A DNA stretch of 6,050 nucleotides. It comes from Comamonadaceae bacterium (GTDB lineage: Bacteria; Pseudomonadota; Gammaproteobacteria; Burkholderiales; Burkholderiaceae_C). The DNA is taken from assembly GCA_947371775.1 (NCBI GenBank), contig CANBQX010000117.1:1-6050 (forward strand). The letters are read 5' to 3'. Positions within the stretch are counted from its first letter, which is position 1. Every line of letters starts with the position of its first letter. Under the pieces are notes generated by a model. It was not told the origin of the DNA, did no database searches, and saw only the letters and a program-made list of their open reading frames with translations. Shown here one piece after another: positions 1 through 5,673 of the stretch. The translations under genes were made by a program, and so were the position numbers.

Positions 1-75
1 GGGCTCGCTGGCCTGCAAATGCAGGTCGGAGATGAAGTCCACCGTTTGCCAGTGCGGCGCTGCGGTGATCTCCAT
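1..75 (-). CDS. lpxH: UDP-2,3-diacylglucosamine diphosphatase, N-terminal fragment (cut by window edge)
   Basis: Only the first 25 codons are present; the gene runs off the left edge. The frame opens at an ATG (complement of 73-75) and contains VDFISDLHLQ. The D-x-H pair (D17, H19) is the first metal-binding motif of calcineurin-like metallophosphoesterases, and this short hydrophobic strand followed by SDLHL is how LpxH proteins begin. LpxH removes UMP from UDP-2,3-diacylglucosamine to give lipid X, in the cytoplasmic, membrane-associated part of lipid A synthesis. It starts 14 bases after the ppiB stop, in the same direction, and lpxH next to ppiB is a familiar order in betaproteobacteria. 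No strong Shine-Dalgarno is visible, so translation may depend on coupling to ppiB. With so little sequence, another metallophosphoesterase cannot be excluded. Confidence 0.72.
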   Translation of the reverse strand, partial: MEITAAPHWQTVDFISDLHLQASEP

Positions 76-89
76 GGTGGACCAGGCTT

Positions 90-596
90 TTAAAGCGCGA
101 CGGCTTTGGTCAGGACCACGTCTTCTTTGGGCACGTCGTCGTGGAAGCCTTTGCGGCCGGTGGCCACGCCTTTGATTTTGTCAACGACATCGGTGCCGCC
201 CACCACTTTGCCGAACACGGCATAGCCCCAGCCTTGGGAGGACGGTGCGGTGTGGTTCAAGAAATCGTTGTCGGCGATATTGATAAAGAACTGCGAAGTG
301 GCGGAATGCGGGTCGCTGGTGCGCGCCATGGCCAAGGTGTATTTGTCGTTTTTCAGGCCGTTAGCGGCTTCGTTTTCGATGGGCTTGGCGGTCTTCTTTT
401 GCGCCATGCCAGTCTCCATGCCGCCACCTTGGATCATGAATCCAGGAATGATGCGGTGGAAAATCGTGTTGTCGTAGTGGCCGCTGGCGACATAGCCCAG
501 AAAGTTTTCCACCGACAACGGTGCTTTTTCCTGGTCCAGCTCGACGGTGACGACGCCAAAGTTGGCAATGTGGAGTTCTACTTTTGGTTGGCTCAT
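90..596 (-). CDS. ppiB: Cytoplasmic peptidyl-prolyl cis-trans isomerase B (cyclophilin)
   Basis: A 168-residue single-domain cyclophilin that catalyses cis-trans isomerisation of X-Pro bonds during protein folding. The core motifs are complete: FHRIIPGFMIQGG (46-58) with catalytic Arg48 and pocket residues Phe53, Met54 and Gln56; MARTSDPHSATSQFFIN (90-106); and GYAVFGKVV (124-132). There is no signal peptide, so the protein should be cytoplasmic like E. coli PpiB, whose length (164) it nearly matches. The start codon lies one base after the ppiA stop (TAATATG), which suggests re-initiation by ribosomes leaving ppiA; no good Shine-Dalgarno is visible. lpxH follows after 14 bases. The protein is clearly paralogous to the upstream ppiA product, sharing the FHR, FMxQGGG and NSAT/HSATSQFFIN blocks. 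Family assignment is very secure; the symbol rests on the missing leader and the length. Confidence 0.96.
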   Translation of the reverse strand: MSQPKVELHIANFGVVTVELDQEKAPLSVENFLGYVASGHYDNTIFHRIIPGFMIQGGGMETGMAQKKTAKPIENEAANGLKNDKYTLAMARTSDPHSATSQFFINIADNDFLNHTAPSSQGWGYAVFGKVVGGTDVVDKIKGVATGRKGFHDDVPKEDVVLTKAVAL

Positions 597-597
597 A

Positions 598-1188
598 TTA
601 TTTCAACAGGTTAACGGAAGTGATGGTAATCGGCGTGGTCGGCACATTTTGAAAGCCGTTTTGGTTGCCGGTCGGGGTCTGGCGGATTTTGTCAACAACG
701 TCCATGCCGCTCACGACCTTACCAAAAACGGCGTAGCCGAAACCGTCGGGCTGCGGCGCGTTCAAACTGGCGTTGTTGGCGATGTTGATAAAAAACTGGG
801 AAGTGGCCGAGTTTGGATTGCCGGTGCGTGCCATGGCGATGGTGCCCACGTCATTTTTCAGGCCGTTGTTGGCCTCCAGTGGGATGGGCGCACGCGTCGG
901 CTTTTGCACCATGGACGCGGTAAACCCGCCACCTTGGACCATGAAGCCGTCGATCACGCGATGAAAAATCGTGCCGTCGTAATGCTTGTCGGCCACGTAC
1001 TGCAAAAAGTTGTCCACCGTTTTGGGCGCTTTTGTCGGTTGAAGCTCCACCACGAAATCGCCCTGGCTGGTCTGAAATTTGACCCTGGGCGCCGCGGTCT
1101 GCGCTTGCGCGCTGGATGCGACGCACAGCAGAGCCAGCAGGGTACTTGCGACCACACGCCGGGTCAGGGCAGGCTTTGCAGAGACCAT
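598..1188 (-). CDS. ppiA: Periplasmic peptidyl-prolyl cis-trans isomerase A (cyclophilin)
   Basis: A 196-residue cyclophilin with an N-terminal signal peptide: basic residues (KPALTRR), a hydrophobic core, and an AQA site after about residue 29. It should therefore fold proteins in the periplasm. The motifs are complete: FHRVIDGFMVQGGGF with catalytic Arg77 and Phe82, Met83, Gln85; MARTGNPNSATSQFFIN; and GYAVFGKVV. I chose the ATG at 1186-1188 over the TTG one codon upstream (1189-1191). The ATG sits 7 bases after an AAGGAG Shine-Dalgarno (1196-1201), whereas the TTG would be only 4 bases away. With this start, the gene shares one base with the stop of the upstream YkuD gene (TGATG), a classic coupling arrangement. 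The ppiB start follows 1 base after the stop. E. coli PpiA is 190 residues. Function is secure. Confidence 0.95.
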   Translation of the reverse strand: MVSAKPALTRRVVASTLLALLCVASSAQAQTAAPRVKFQTSQGDFVVELQPTKAPKTVDNFLQYVADKHYDGTIFHRVIDGFMVQGGGFTASMVQKPTRAPIPLEANNGLKNDVGTIAMARTGNPNSATSQFFINIANNASLNAPQPDGFGYAVFGKVVSGMDVVDKIRQTPTGNQNGFQNVPTTPITITSVNLLK

Positions 1189-2435
1189 CAAATCACTCCT
1201 TCGAAAAATATTTGCCAGTCTTTGGCGGTACGCACCCAGTACTGGCGCTTGTGAATGCCGGTTTTACGCCCGGCTACCACCTCACCAAAAGTCGTCACCA
1301 TGGTGTCGGCCGAATCAGTCCAGTTGAGGTAGCTCAGGTCTTTTAGTTCGATGGTACGCCCTTTAGACGCCTTCACTTCCGAGCGGATTTGGGGGGTGTA
1401 CTGCTCTAGATTTTTGCCGTAGCTGGCAAAGTCTGGCGTGTAGAAACCCAGCACCTTGCTCACATCGCCCGCCTGTTTGGCCTCTCGCCAGGCTTTGAGT
1501 GCCGCTTCAAAGGGGTGGGCTTGGGCCTGCAACTGCGCGGCGGGCTTCCAAACCAATTGAGAGGACACCACCACCGGGGTGGCTCCGACGCTGACCTGGC
1601 GAATCAAGGCCAGGATGTCGGGGTTGGACAGCACCAGGCAGCCATCAGTGGACCGGGGAGGGCGGGCATAGTTTTGCGGTGGTGTGCCGTGCAACCAAAT
1701 GCCGCCGCCCGATTTGCCGCGCTTGATGTCCAAAATATTGGGGTAGTTCAAGGGCATGGCACCCGCGCCGTAAAAGTCGTTCAGCGTTTTGGTGTCCAAA
1801 TTGCTGGTGATGTAGTACACGCCCAAAGGAGTGCGTTGGTCGCCTTCCTGGCTTTTGATGGTGCCCGCTTTGCCCACCGACACGTAATAGTCGCCGCTCA
1901 ACGTCAAGCCTGCGGGCCCGTTGGTAAACAGGTACAGGCGCGACTTGGCCGCATCCACCGCAATTGCGGTGCGGGTCTGGGGTGAAATTTTCAAAAACTG
2001 GCTGGGCAGGGTGCCCTCGGGCGGTCGCTCTTTGAGCGCAATCACGCGGTGTTGCGACTCTTCTTTGAGGTCCGCCAGTGCATTGCCTGCTGCGTTGGCA
2101 GCCGCTGCCGGAACGTCGCCCATGCTTTTTAGCGTGTGTGTGCGCGCCGCCAGCAAATCGCCGTACACCAGTTGGGCGAGTTGGAAGTTGGGGAAGTCGC
2201 GCACCAGCTTTTCGGCCTGGTCCAAAGCCTTGCGCGGATCTTCTTGCGCCATCAACTTGTAAATTTCTATCAAGCGCGCTTCAGCAGCAGAACCTTGCGA
2301 CTTAGCGGCTTTGGATGGGTTAAGCGAATCTGGCTCGCGTGCACCTACCAGCCCGGCATGCATTGCAAGCAAGGTGGCCAGCACAGCCGCAAAGCAGCGC
2401 AAGGTCTTGGGCAAAGTCGCCCCGCGTGCGCTCAT
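1188..2435 (-). CDS. Secreted YkuD-family L,D-transpeptidase/L,D-carboxypeptidase-like protein with C-terminal NTF2-like domain
   Basis: This 415-residue protein begins with a signal peptide (basic MSARGATLPKTLR, hydrophobic stretch, VGA site near residue 32), so it acts in the periplasm on peptidoglycan. Residues 53-95 are helical with one TPR-like unit (A70, L71, A74, P82, G92). Residues about 153-292 form the YkuD catalytic domain, with GDQRTPLGVYYI (198-209), WLHGTPP containing His249-Gly250, and STDGC with the catalytic Cys266. The motif is STDGCLVLSNPD, not the usual SHGCIR, so the Arg after Cys is absent. Residues 308-415 match an NTF2-like fold. Helical N-terminus, YkuD and NTF2-like is the domain order of Helicobacter Csd6 and Campylobacter Pgp2, which trim stem tetrapeptides to tripeptides. 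Carboxypeptidase, endopeptidase (YafK/DpaA-like) or transpeptidase activity are all possible. The gene lies 21 bases after the TPR gene; its ATG follows a GAAAGG Shine-Dalgarno by 9 bases. Confidence 0.88.
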   Translation of the reverse strand: MSARGATLPKTLRCFAAVLATLLAMHAGLVGAREPDSLNPSKAAKSQGSAAEARLIEIYKLMAQEDPRKALDQAEKLVRDFPNFQLAQLVYGDLLAARTHTLKSMGDVPAAAANAAGNALADLKEESQHRVIALKERPPEGTLPSQFLKISPQTRTAIAVDAAKSRLYLFTNGPAGLTLSGDYYVSVGKAGTIKSQEGDQRTPLGVYYITSNLDTKTLNDFYGAGAMPLNYPNILDIKRGKSGGGIWLHGTPPQNYARPPRSTDGCLVLSNPDILALIRQVSVGATPVVVSSQLVWKPAAQLQAQAHPFEAALKAWREAKQAGDVSKVLGFYTPDFASYGKNLEQYTPQIRSEVKASKGRTIELKDLSYLNWTDSADTMVTTFGEVVAGRKTGIHKRQYWVRTAKDWQIFFEGVI

Positions 2436-2456
2436 GCGAGCGCGCCTTTCATCGGC

Positions 2457-3476
2457 TTAACCACCAATGGCCTCGCGCGTGATTTTCCAACCGTCGCTTT
2501 GTTTGCTCAGTTCCAGCGTCTTGCGGCTGGAAATCGCGATGCCGTTGGCGCGGTAGTCCTGCCGGAACTTGGCGGTGGCTTTGGATCCGTTGACCACCAC
2601 CTGCAGCCCTTCTAAGCGCACGGCAATTTTGGACTTGCCCTCAATGCGCGAGCGGCGCTCGGCTTCCCAGGCGCTGTGGCTGCCGCCAGCGCTGGGGGTG
2701 AAGTCTTTGCTGTAGGCATTGAAATAGCCTTTGAGGTCTTTGTTGGACCAAGCCGCGACCCAGTTTTGCACGGCCGCTTCGGCCTCGCGCGCGGCGGCGT
2801 CATTCACGGGCTTGGGGGCAGGTGCGGGCGCCGGTGCCGGTTTGCCGGGGCTGGTGGCGGTGGCAACCGGTTCACGCGTCACGGGTGCAGGTGCAGGCAC
2901 CGGTGTGGGCGTTGCGACAGCCACTGCCGGTGTGGTGGTCACAATTTTGGCTTGGCCAGGCCCGGCGAGTTGGCGCATCAAGGTCAGCTTGGGCGTGACG
3001 GCGGCGTTGCCTGCGTCAATTTGCAGGGCTTTGCTGTACGCGGTGCTGGAAAGCTTGGCGTACACATCGCCCAGATTTTCGTGGGCGGTGGCATAGCCCT
3101 GGTGGGTGCGCAAGGCGGCTTCGAAGGCGGCGCGGGCTTTGTCGAGCTGGTTTTGATCGGCGTAAATCACACCGAGGTTGTTGAAGGGCTCGGGCAGCTC
3201 CGGAAAGTCTTCGGTGAGTTTGACGAAGGTGCCAATGGCGTCGGCGGTCTTGCCTGCATCACGCTGCGCTACGCCTTTGAGCAGCCGCATTTGCGCATCA
3301 CGGGGTTTGCTGGACAAAAAGCGGTCGGCGCGGGTCAGGGCGTCAGCAAACTTGCCTTCGCGCGTGAGCTGCGCGACATCACTGTATTCGTCTGCAAATG
3401 CCGTCGCCGTAAACAGCGATAACGCAAGAGCCCACAGCACCATGGCGTTGGTCCATCGAGGGTGGCGATGCTTCAT
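2457..3476 (-). CDS. Secreted tetratricopeptide-repeat protein with Pro/Ala linker and C-terminal NTF2-like domain
   Basis: Starting from the ATG at 3474-3476 the product has 339 residues. It begins with a signal peptide (MKHRHPRW basic end, hydrophobic core, AFA site near residue 28), so it is probably periplasmic. Residues 30-160 hold about three to four TPR helix pairs, visible from repeats such as PEPFNNLGVIYADQNQLDKA (96-115) and AHENLGDVYA (131-140). Residues 183-225 are a Pro/Ala/Thr-rich linker. Residues 230-339 form an NTF2-like domain matching that of the next gene. I see no catalytic signature, so a scaffold or partner role is likely. The frame stays open to 3632, but the longer form would overlap the cysS start and lose the leader's position at the N-terminus. 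The chosen start has only a poor Shine-Dalgarno. First gene of the minus-strand cluster; the exact partner is unknown. Confidence 0.87.
   Translation of the reverse strand: MKHRHPRWTNAMVLWALALSLFTATAFADEYSDVAQLTREGKFADALTRADRFLSSKPRDAQMRLLKGVAQRDAGKTADAIGTFVKLTEDFPELPEPFNNLGVIYADQNQLDKARAAFEAALRTHQGYATAHENLGDVYAKLSSTAYSKALQIDAGNAAVTPKLTLMRQLAGPGQAKIVTTTPAVAVATPTPVPAPAPVTREPVATATSPGKPAPAPAPAPKPVNDAAAREAEAAVQNWVAAWSNKDLKGYFNAYSKDFTPSAGGSHSAWEAERRSRIEGKSKIAVRLEGLQVVVNGSKATAKFRQDYRANGIAISSRKTLELSKQSDGWKITREAIGG
2799..2930 (-). repeat. Low-complexity Pro/Ala coding tract (interdomain linker)
   Basis: This GC-rich stretch has repeated GGTGCAGG/GGTGCGGG/GGTGCCGG-like units on the plus strand. On the coding strand it encodes runs such as TPTPVPAPAPV and KPAPAPAPAPKPV. 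It corresponds to residues 183-225 of the TPR protein and separates the TPR part from the NTF2-like domain. Such tracts are common flexible periplasmic spacers and are prone to change length by slippage. Confidence 0.8.
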
Positions 3477-3524
3477 AGGGGACGAAAAATCTTTCTCGGT
3501 CAAGGGGGAACAAAGGGTGGCCGA

Positions 3525-3530
3525 TATACT
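3525..3530 (+). promoter_or_regulatory. Candidate -10 box for cysS
   Basis: The plus strand reads TATACT, one mismatch from TATAAT. Transcription would begin near 3537, giving a leader of about 60 bases before cysS. No good -35 lies 16-18 bases upstream and there is no extended TG, so support rests on the hexamer and the divergent location. Confidence 0.4.
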
Positions 3531-3537
3531 GCGATCG

Positions 3538-3543
3538 ATTGTA
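3538..3543 (-). promoter_or_regulatory. Candidate -10 box for the minus-strand TPR/YkuD/ppi/lpxH cluster
   Basis: The minus strand reads TACAAT here, one mismatch from TATAAT. Transcription would begin near 3531 and leave a leader of about 55 bases before the TPR start at 3476. No convincing -35 is seen at 16-18 bases (AAACGC lies at 17), so this could be a weak or activated promoter. It is the best -10 match on this strand in the intergenic region. Confidence 0.4.
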
Positions 3544-3545
3544 GC

Positions 3546-3587
3546 GGAGGGGCCTTTATGGCGTTTCCCTCTGCTGGTTCGGTTTGA
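3546..3587 (+). promoter_or_regulatory. Possible short leader open frame upstream of cysS, with strong Shine-Dalgarno
   Basis: GGAGG at 3546-3550 sits 7 bases before an ATG at 3558-3560. That ATG opens a nine-codon frame, MAFPSAGSV, ending in TGA at 3585-3587, nine bases before the cysS ATG and in the same frame. cysS itself has only a weak GAGAT sequence 6 bases upstream. Ribosomes could therefore load at the strong site and re-initiate at cysS. The frame has no Cys codons, so classic starvation attenuation at Cys is not suggested. It may also be chance, or the strong site may mark a mis-sequenced or strain-specific start. Confidence 0.3.
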
Positions 3588-3596
3588 GATATCCCC

Positions 3597-4976
3597 ATGA
3601 GTTTGCGCATCTATAACACCCTGTCCCGCCACCTTGAGCCCTTTGTTCCCTTAGAGCCGGGTCATGTGCGCATGTATGTTTGCGGCATGACGGTGTACGA
3701 CGTGTGCCACTTGGGCCATGCACGCTCTATGGTGGCCTTTGACGTGGTGCAGCGCTGGCTCAAAGCCAGTGGGTTGACGGTTACCTATGTGCGCAATGTG
3801 ACCGATATCGACGACAAGATCATCCGACGCGCCTTGGAAAACAAGGAGACCATCGCCTCGCTCACCAACCGCATGGTCGACTTGCTGCACCGCGATGCGG
3901 ACGCCTTGGGTGTGCAACGACCCGACCATGAGCCCCGCGCCACCGCCTATGTGCCACAGATGCTGGCGCTGGTGGAACGTTTGGAGCAGCGGGGCTTGGC
4001 CTACCGCGCGTCCAACCAGGATGTGAATTTTTCGGTTCGCAAGTTTGACGGCTACGGCAAGCTCTCCGGCAAGTCGCTTGACGATTTGCGCGCAGGTGAG
4101 CGCGTGGCGGTGGACGATGGCAAGCAAGACCCGCTGGACTTTGTGCTCTGGAAATCGGCCAAACCCGGCGAGCCCGACGACGCCAAGTGGCCCAGCGCCT
4201 TTGGCCCCGGCCGCCCCGGCTGGCATATCGAATGCTCGGCCATGGCGTGCGATTTGTTGGGCGAATCGTTTGACATCCATGGCGGCGGCGCAGACTTGCA
4301 GTTTCCGCACCATGAGAACGAAATCGCCCAAAGCGAAGGCGCCAGCGGCAAACCCCTGGCGCGCTACTGGATGCACAACGGCTTTGTGACGCGCGACAAC
4401 GAAAAAATGTCCAAGAGCCTGGGCAATTTCTTCACCATCCAAGACATTCTGGCCCGCTTTGACGCCGAGACCACGCGCTTTTTTATCGTGCGTTCGCATT
4501 ACCGCAGCGCCTTGAATTACAGCGACGCCCACCTGGAAGACGCGCGCACTGCGCTCAAACGCCTGTACACGGCGCTGCAATTGGTTGCACCCGCAGAGGT
4601 GGCGGTGGATTGGGCAGAGCCCCTTGCCGCACGCTTCAAAGCGGCCATGGACGAGGACTTTGGCACGCCCGAGGCGGTGGCTGTGTTGTTTGACCTGGCC
4701 AGCGAAGTCAACCGCTCGCGCTCGCCCCAGGCCGCGGGCCTGCTCAAGGCCCTGGGCGCCACGCTGGGTTTGCTGCAGGCCGATCCGCAGCAGTTTTTGC
4801 AGGCGGGTGCTGCGGTGGACGCGTCGGCCATCGAGGCGCGCATCGCCGAGCGCAACGCGGCCAAAGCCGCGCGCGACTTTGCACTCGCAGACGCCATCCG
4901 CAAAGAATTGCAGGCGCAGGGCATTGTGCTCAAGGATTCGCCCCAGGGCACCACCTGGGAGGTGGCCGCGCCATGA
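3597..4976 (+). CDS. cysS: Cysteine--tRNA ligase
   Basis: A 459-residue class Ia aminoacyl-tRNA synthetase that joins cysteine to tRNA-Cys with ATP in the cytoplasm; E. coli CysS has 461 residues. The Rossmann core carries the HIGH-type motif HLGH (38-41) and the KMSKS loop (270-274). The zinc site that selects cysteine is complete: Cys29 in MYVCGMTVYD, Cys213 in GWHIECSAM, His238 and Glu242 in FPHHENE. The C-terminal helical anticodon-binding part follows (about 310-459) and ends in the family's usual GTTWE segment. The start MSLRIYNTLSR is typical, though its ribosome site is weak (GAGAT 6 bases upstream). The last four bases (ATGA) overlap the start of the DNA glycosylase gene, so the two are probably co-translated. 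Identification is essentially certain. Confidence 0.98.
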   Translation: MSLRIYNTLSRHLEPFVPLEPGHVRMYVCGMTVYDVCHLGHARSMVAFDVVQRWLKASGLTVTYVRNVTDIDDKIIRRALENKETIASLTNRMVDLLHRDADALGVQRPDHEPRATAYVPQMLALVERLEQRGLAYRASNQDVNFSVRKFDGYGKLSGKSLDDLRAGERVAVDDGKQDPLDFVLWKSAKPGEPDDAKWPSAFGPGRPGWHIECSAMACDLLGESFDIHGGGADLQFPHHENEIAQSEGASGKPLARYWMHNGFVTRDNEKMSKSLGNFFTIQDILARFDAETTRFFIVRSHYRSALNYSDAHLEDARTALKRLYTALQLVAPAEVAVDWAEPLAARFKAAMDEDFGTPEAVAVLFDLASEVNRSRSPQAAGLLKALGATLGLLQADPQQFLQAGAAVDASAIEARIAERNAAKAARDFALADAIRKELQAQGIVLKDSPQGTTWEVAAP

Positions 4977-5623
4977 GCACCAAAGCGGCAAAGACGCCCG
5001 CCGTGGCCAAGCCCGATTTTTGGGACCAGGCCTGCAAACACCTCATGAAAAAAGACCGGGTGATGAAACGCCTGATTCCGCAGTTTGCCGACGCCGCCAT
5101 CGAGAGCCGGGGCGACCCCTTTGTGACGCTGGCGCGCAGCATCGTGGGCCAGCAAATCTCAGTCAAGGCGGCGCAAACCGTGTGGGACCGCTTTGCCCAG
5201 TTGCCCAAAACCATGACGCCTGCCAATGTCTTGCGCCTCAAGGTGGACGACATGCGCGCGGCAGGCCTGAGCGCCCGCAAGGTGGAATACCTGGTGGACC
5301 TGGCCTTGCATTTTGACGACAAGCGCCTGCACCTGGATGCCTGGGCGGAGCTGGACGACGAGGCCATCATCGCCGAGCTGGTTGCCATCCGGGGCATTGG
5401 CCGCTGGACGGCCGAGATGTTTTTGATCTTCCACCTGATGCGTCCCAACGTGCTGCCACTCGACGACGTGGGCTTGATCAACGGCATCAGTCGCAACTAT
5501 TTTTCAGGCGAAGCGGTCAGCCGCAGCGACGCGCGCGAGGTGGCTGCCGCCTGGGCGCCCTATTGCAGCGTGGCGACTTGGTATATTTGGCGCTCGCTGG
5601 ACCCGGTTCCGGTCGCCTACTAG
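4973..5623 (+). CDS. AlkA-like DNA-3-methyladenine glycosylase (HhH-GPD family)
   Basis: A 216-residue base-excision repair enzyme expected to cut alkylated bases such as 3-methyladenine from DNA. Helical-core motifs include DPFVTLARSIVGQQISVKAA (48-67), the helix-hairpin-helix IRGIGRWTAEMF (139-150), and LPLDDVGL (161-168), which supplies the catalytic Asp. By analogy with EndoIII and AlkA the second Asp (D165) is the likely one. There is no Fe-S cysteine cluster, so it is not an EndoIII/MutY type. It lacks the extra N-terminal domain of E. coli AlkA (282 residues) and is the compact form common in many bacteria. The start ATG overlaps the cysS stop (ATGA), with a GGAGG Shine-Dalgarno 10 bases upstream inside cysS. 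Family is secure; exact substrate range is inferred. An alkA label is used for such proteins, but I leave the symbol empty. Confidence 0.92.
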   Translation: MSTKAAKTPAVAKPDFWDQACKHLMKKDRVMKRLIPQFADAAIESRGDPFVTLARSIVGQQISVKAAQTVWDRFAQLPKTMTPANVLRLKVDDMRAAGLSARKVEYLVDLALHFDDKRLHLDAWAELDDEAIIAELVAIRGIGRWTAEMFLIFHLMRPNVLPLDDVGLINGISRNYFSGEAVSRSDAREVAAAWAPYCSVATWYIWRSLDPVPVAY

Positions 5624-5634
5624 GTGGGGCTGTT

Positions 5635-5648
5635 GCGCCGCAGGGCGC
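5635..5648 (+). other. Short GC-rich hairpin between the glycosylase gene and accA
   Basis: GCGCC-GCAG-GGCGC forms a perfect 5-base-pair stem with a 4-base loop, 12 to 25 bases after the glycosylase stop. No T-run follows, so it does not look like an intrinsic terminator. It might affect messenger RNA stability or be chance in GC-rich DNA. Confidence 0.3.
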
Positions 5649-5673
5649 CTCGCAAACTACAGGGAGAGAGCAC

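Noticed and set aside
141..1254. Overlapping plus-strand frames opposite ppiB and ppiA, similar to each other
   Set aside because: Their mutual similarity only mirrors the paralogy of the two cyclophilin genes on the minus strand.
2432..2452. Six-codon frame on the minus strand beginning at ATG 2452 and ending in a TGA overlapping the YkuD start (ATGA)
   Set aside because: It has no ribosome site of its own: the GAAAGG that serves the YkuD gene lies inside it. The overlap is probably chance in a 21-base gap.
2676..3422. Glycine-rich 248-residue plus-strand frame resembling a repetitive protein
   Set aside because: It is the reverse complement of the TPR gene's Pro/Ala linker and flanks. The Gly runs are the antisense reading of the Pro/Ala codons.
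3477..3632. N-terminal extension of the TPR protein to a start at 3632
   Set aside because: It would overlap the cysS start on the other strand and bury the signal peptide 52 residues inside the protein. The ATG at 3476 puts the leader at the N-terminus.
3651..4991. A 446-residue open frame on the minus strand opposite cysS
   Set aside because: It lies fully antisense to a gene with complete catalytic and zinc motifs. Its protein has no recognisable domain, and such shadows are expected in GC-rich DNA.
5624..5673. Intrinsic terminator between the glycosylase gene and accA
   Set aside because: The 5-base-pair GC hairpin is not followed by a T-run, so Rho-independent termination is not supported.
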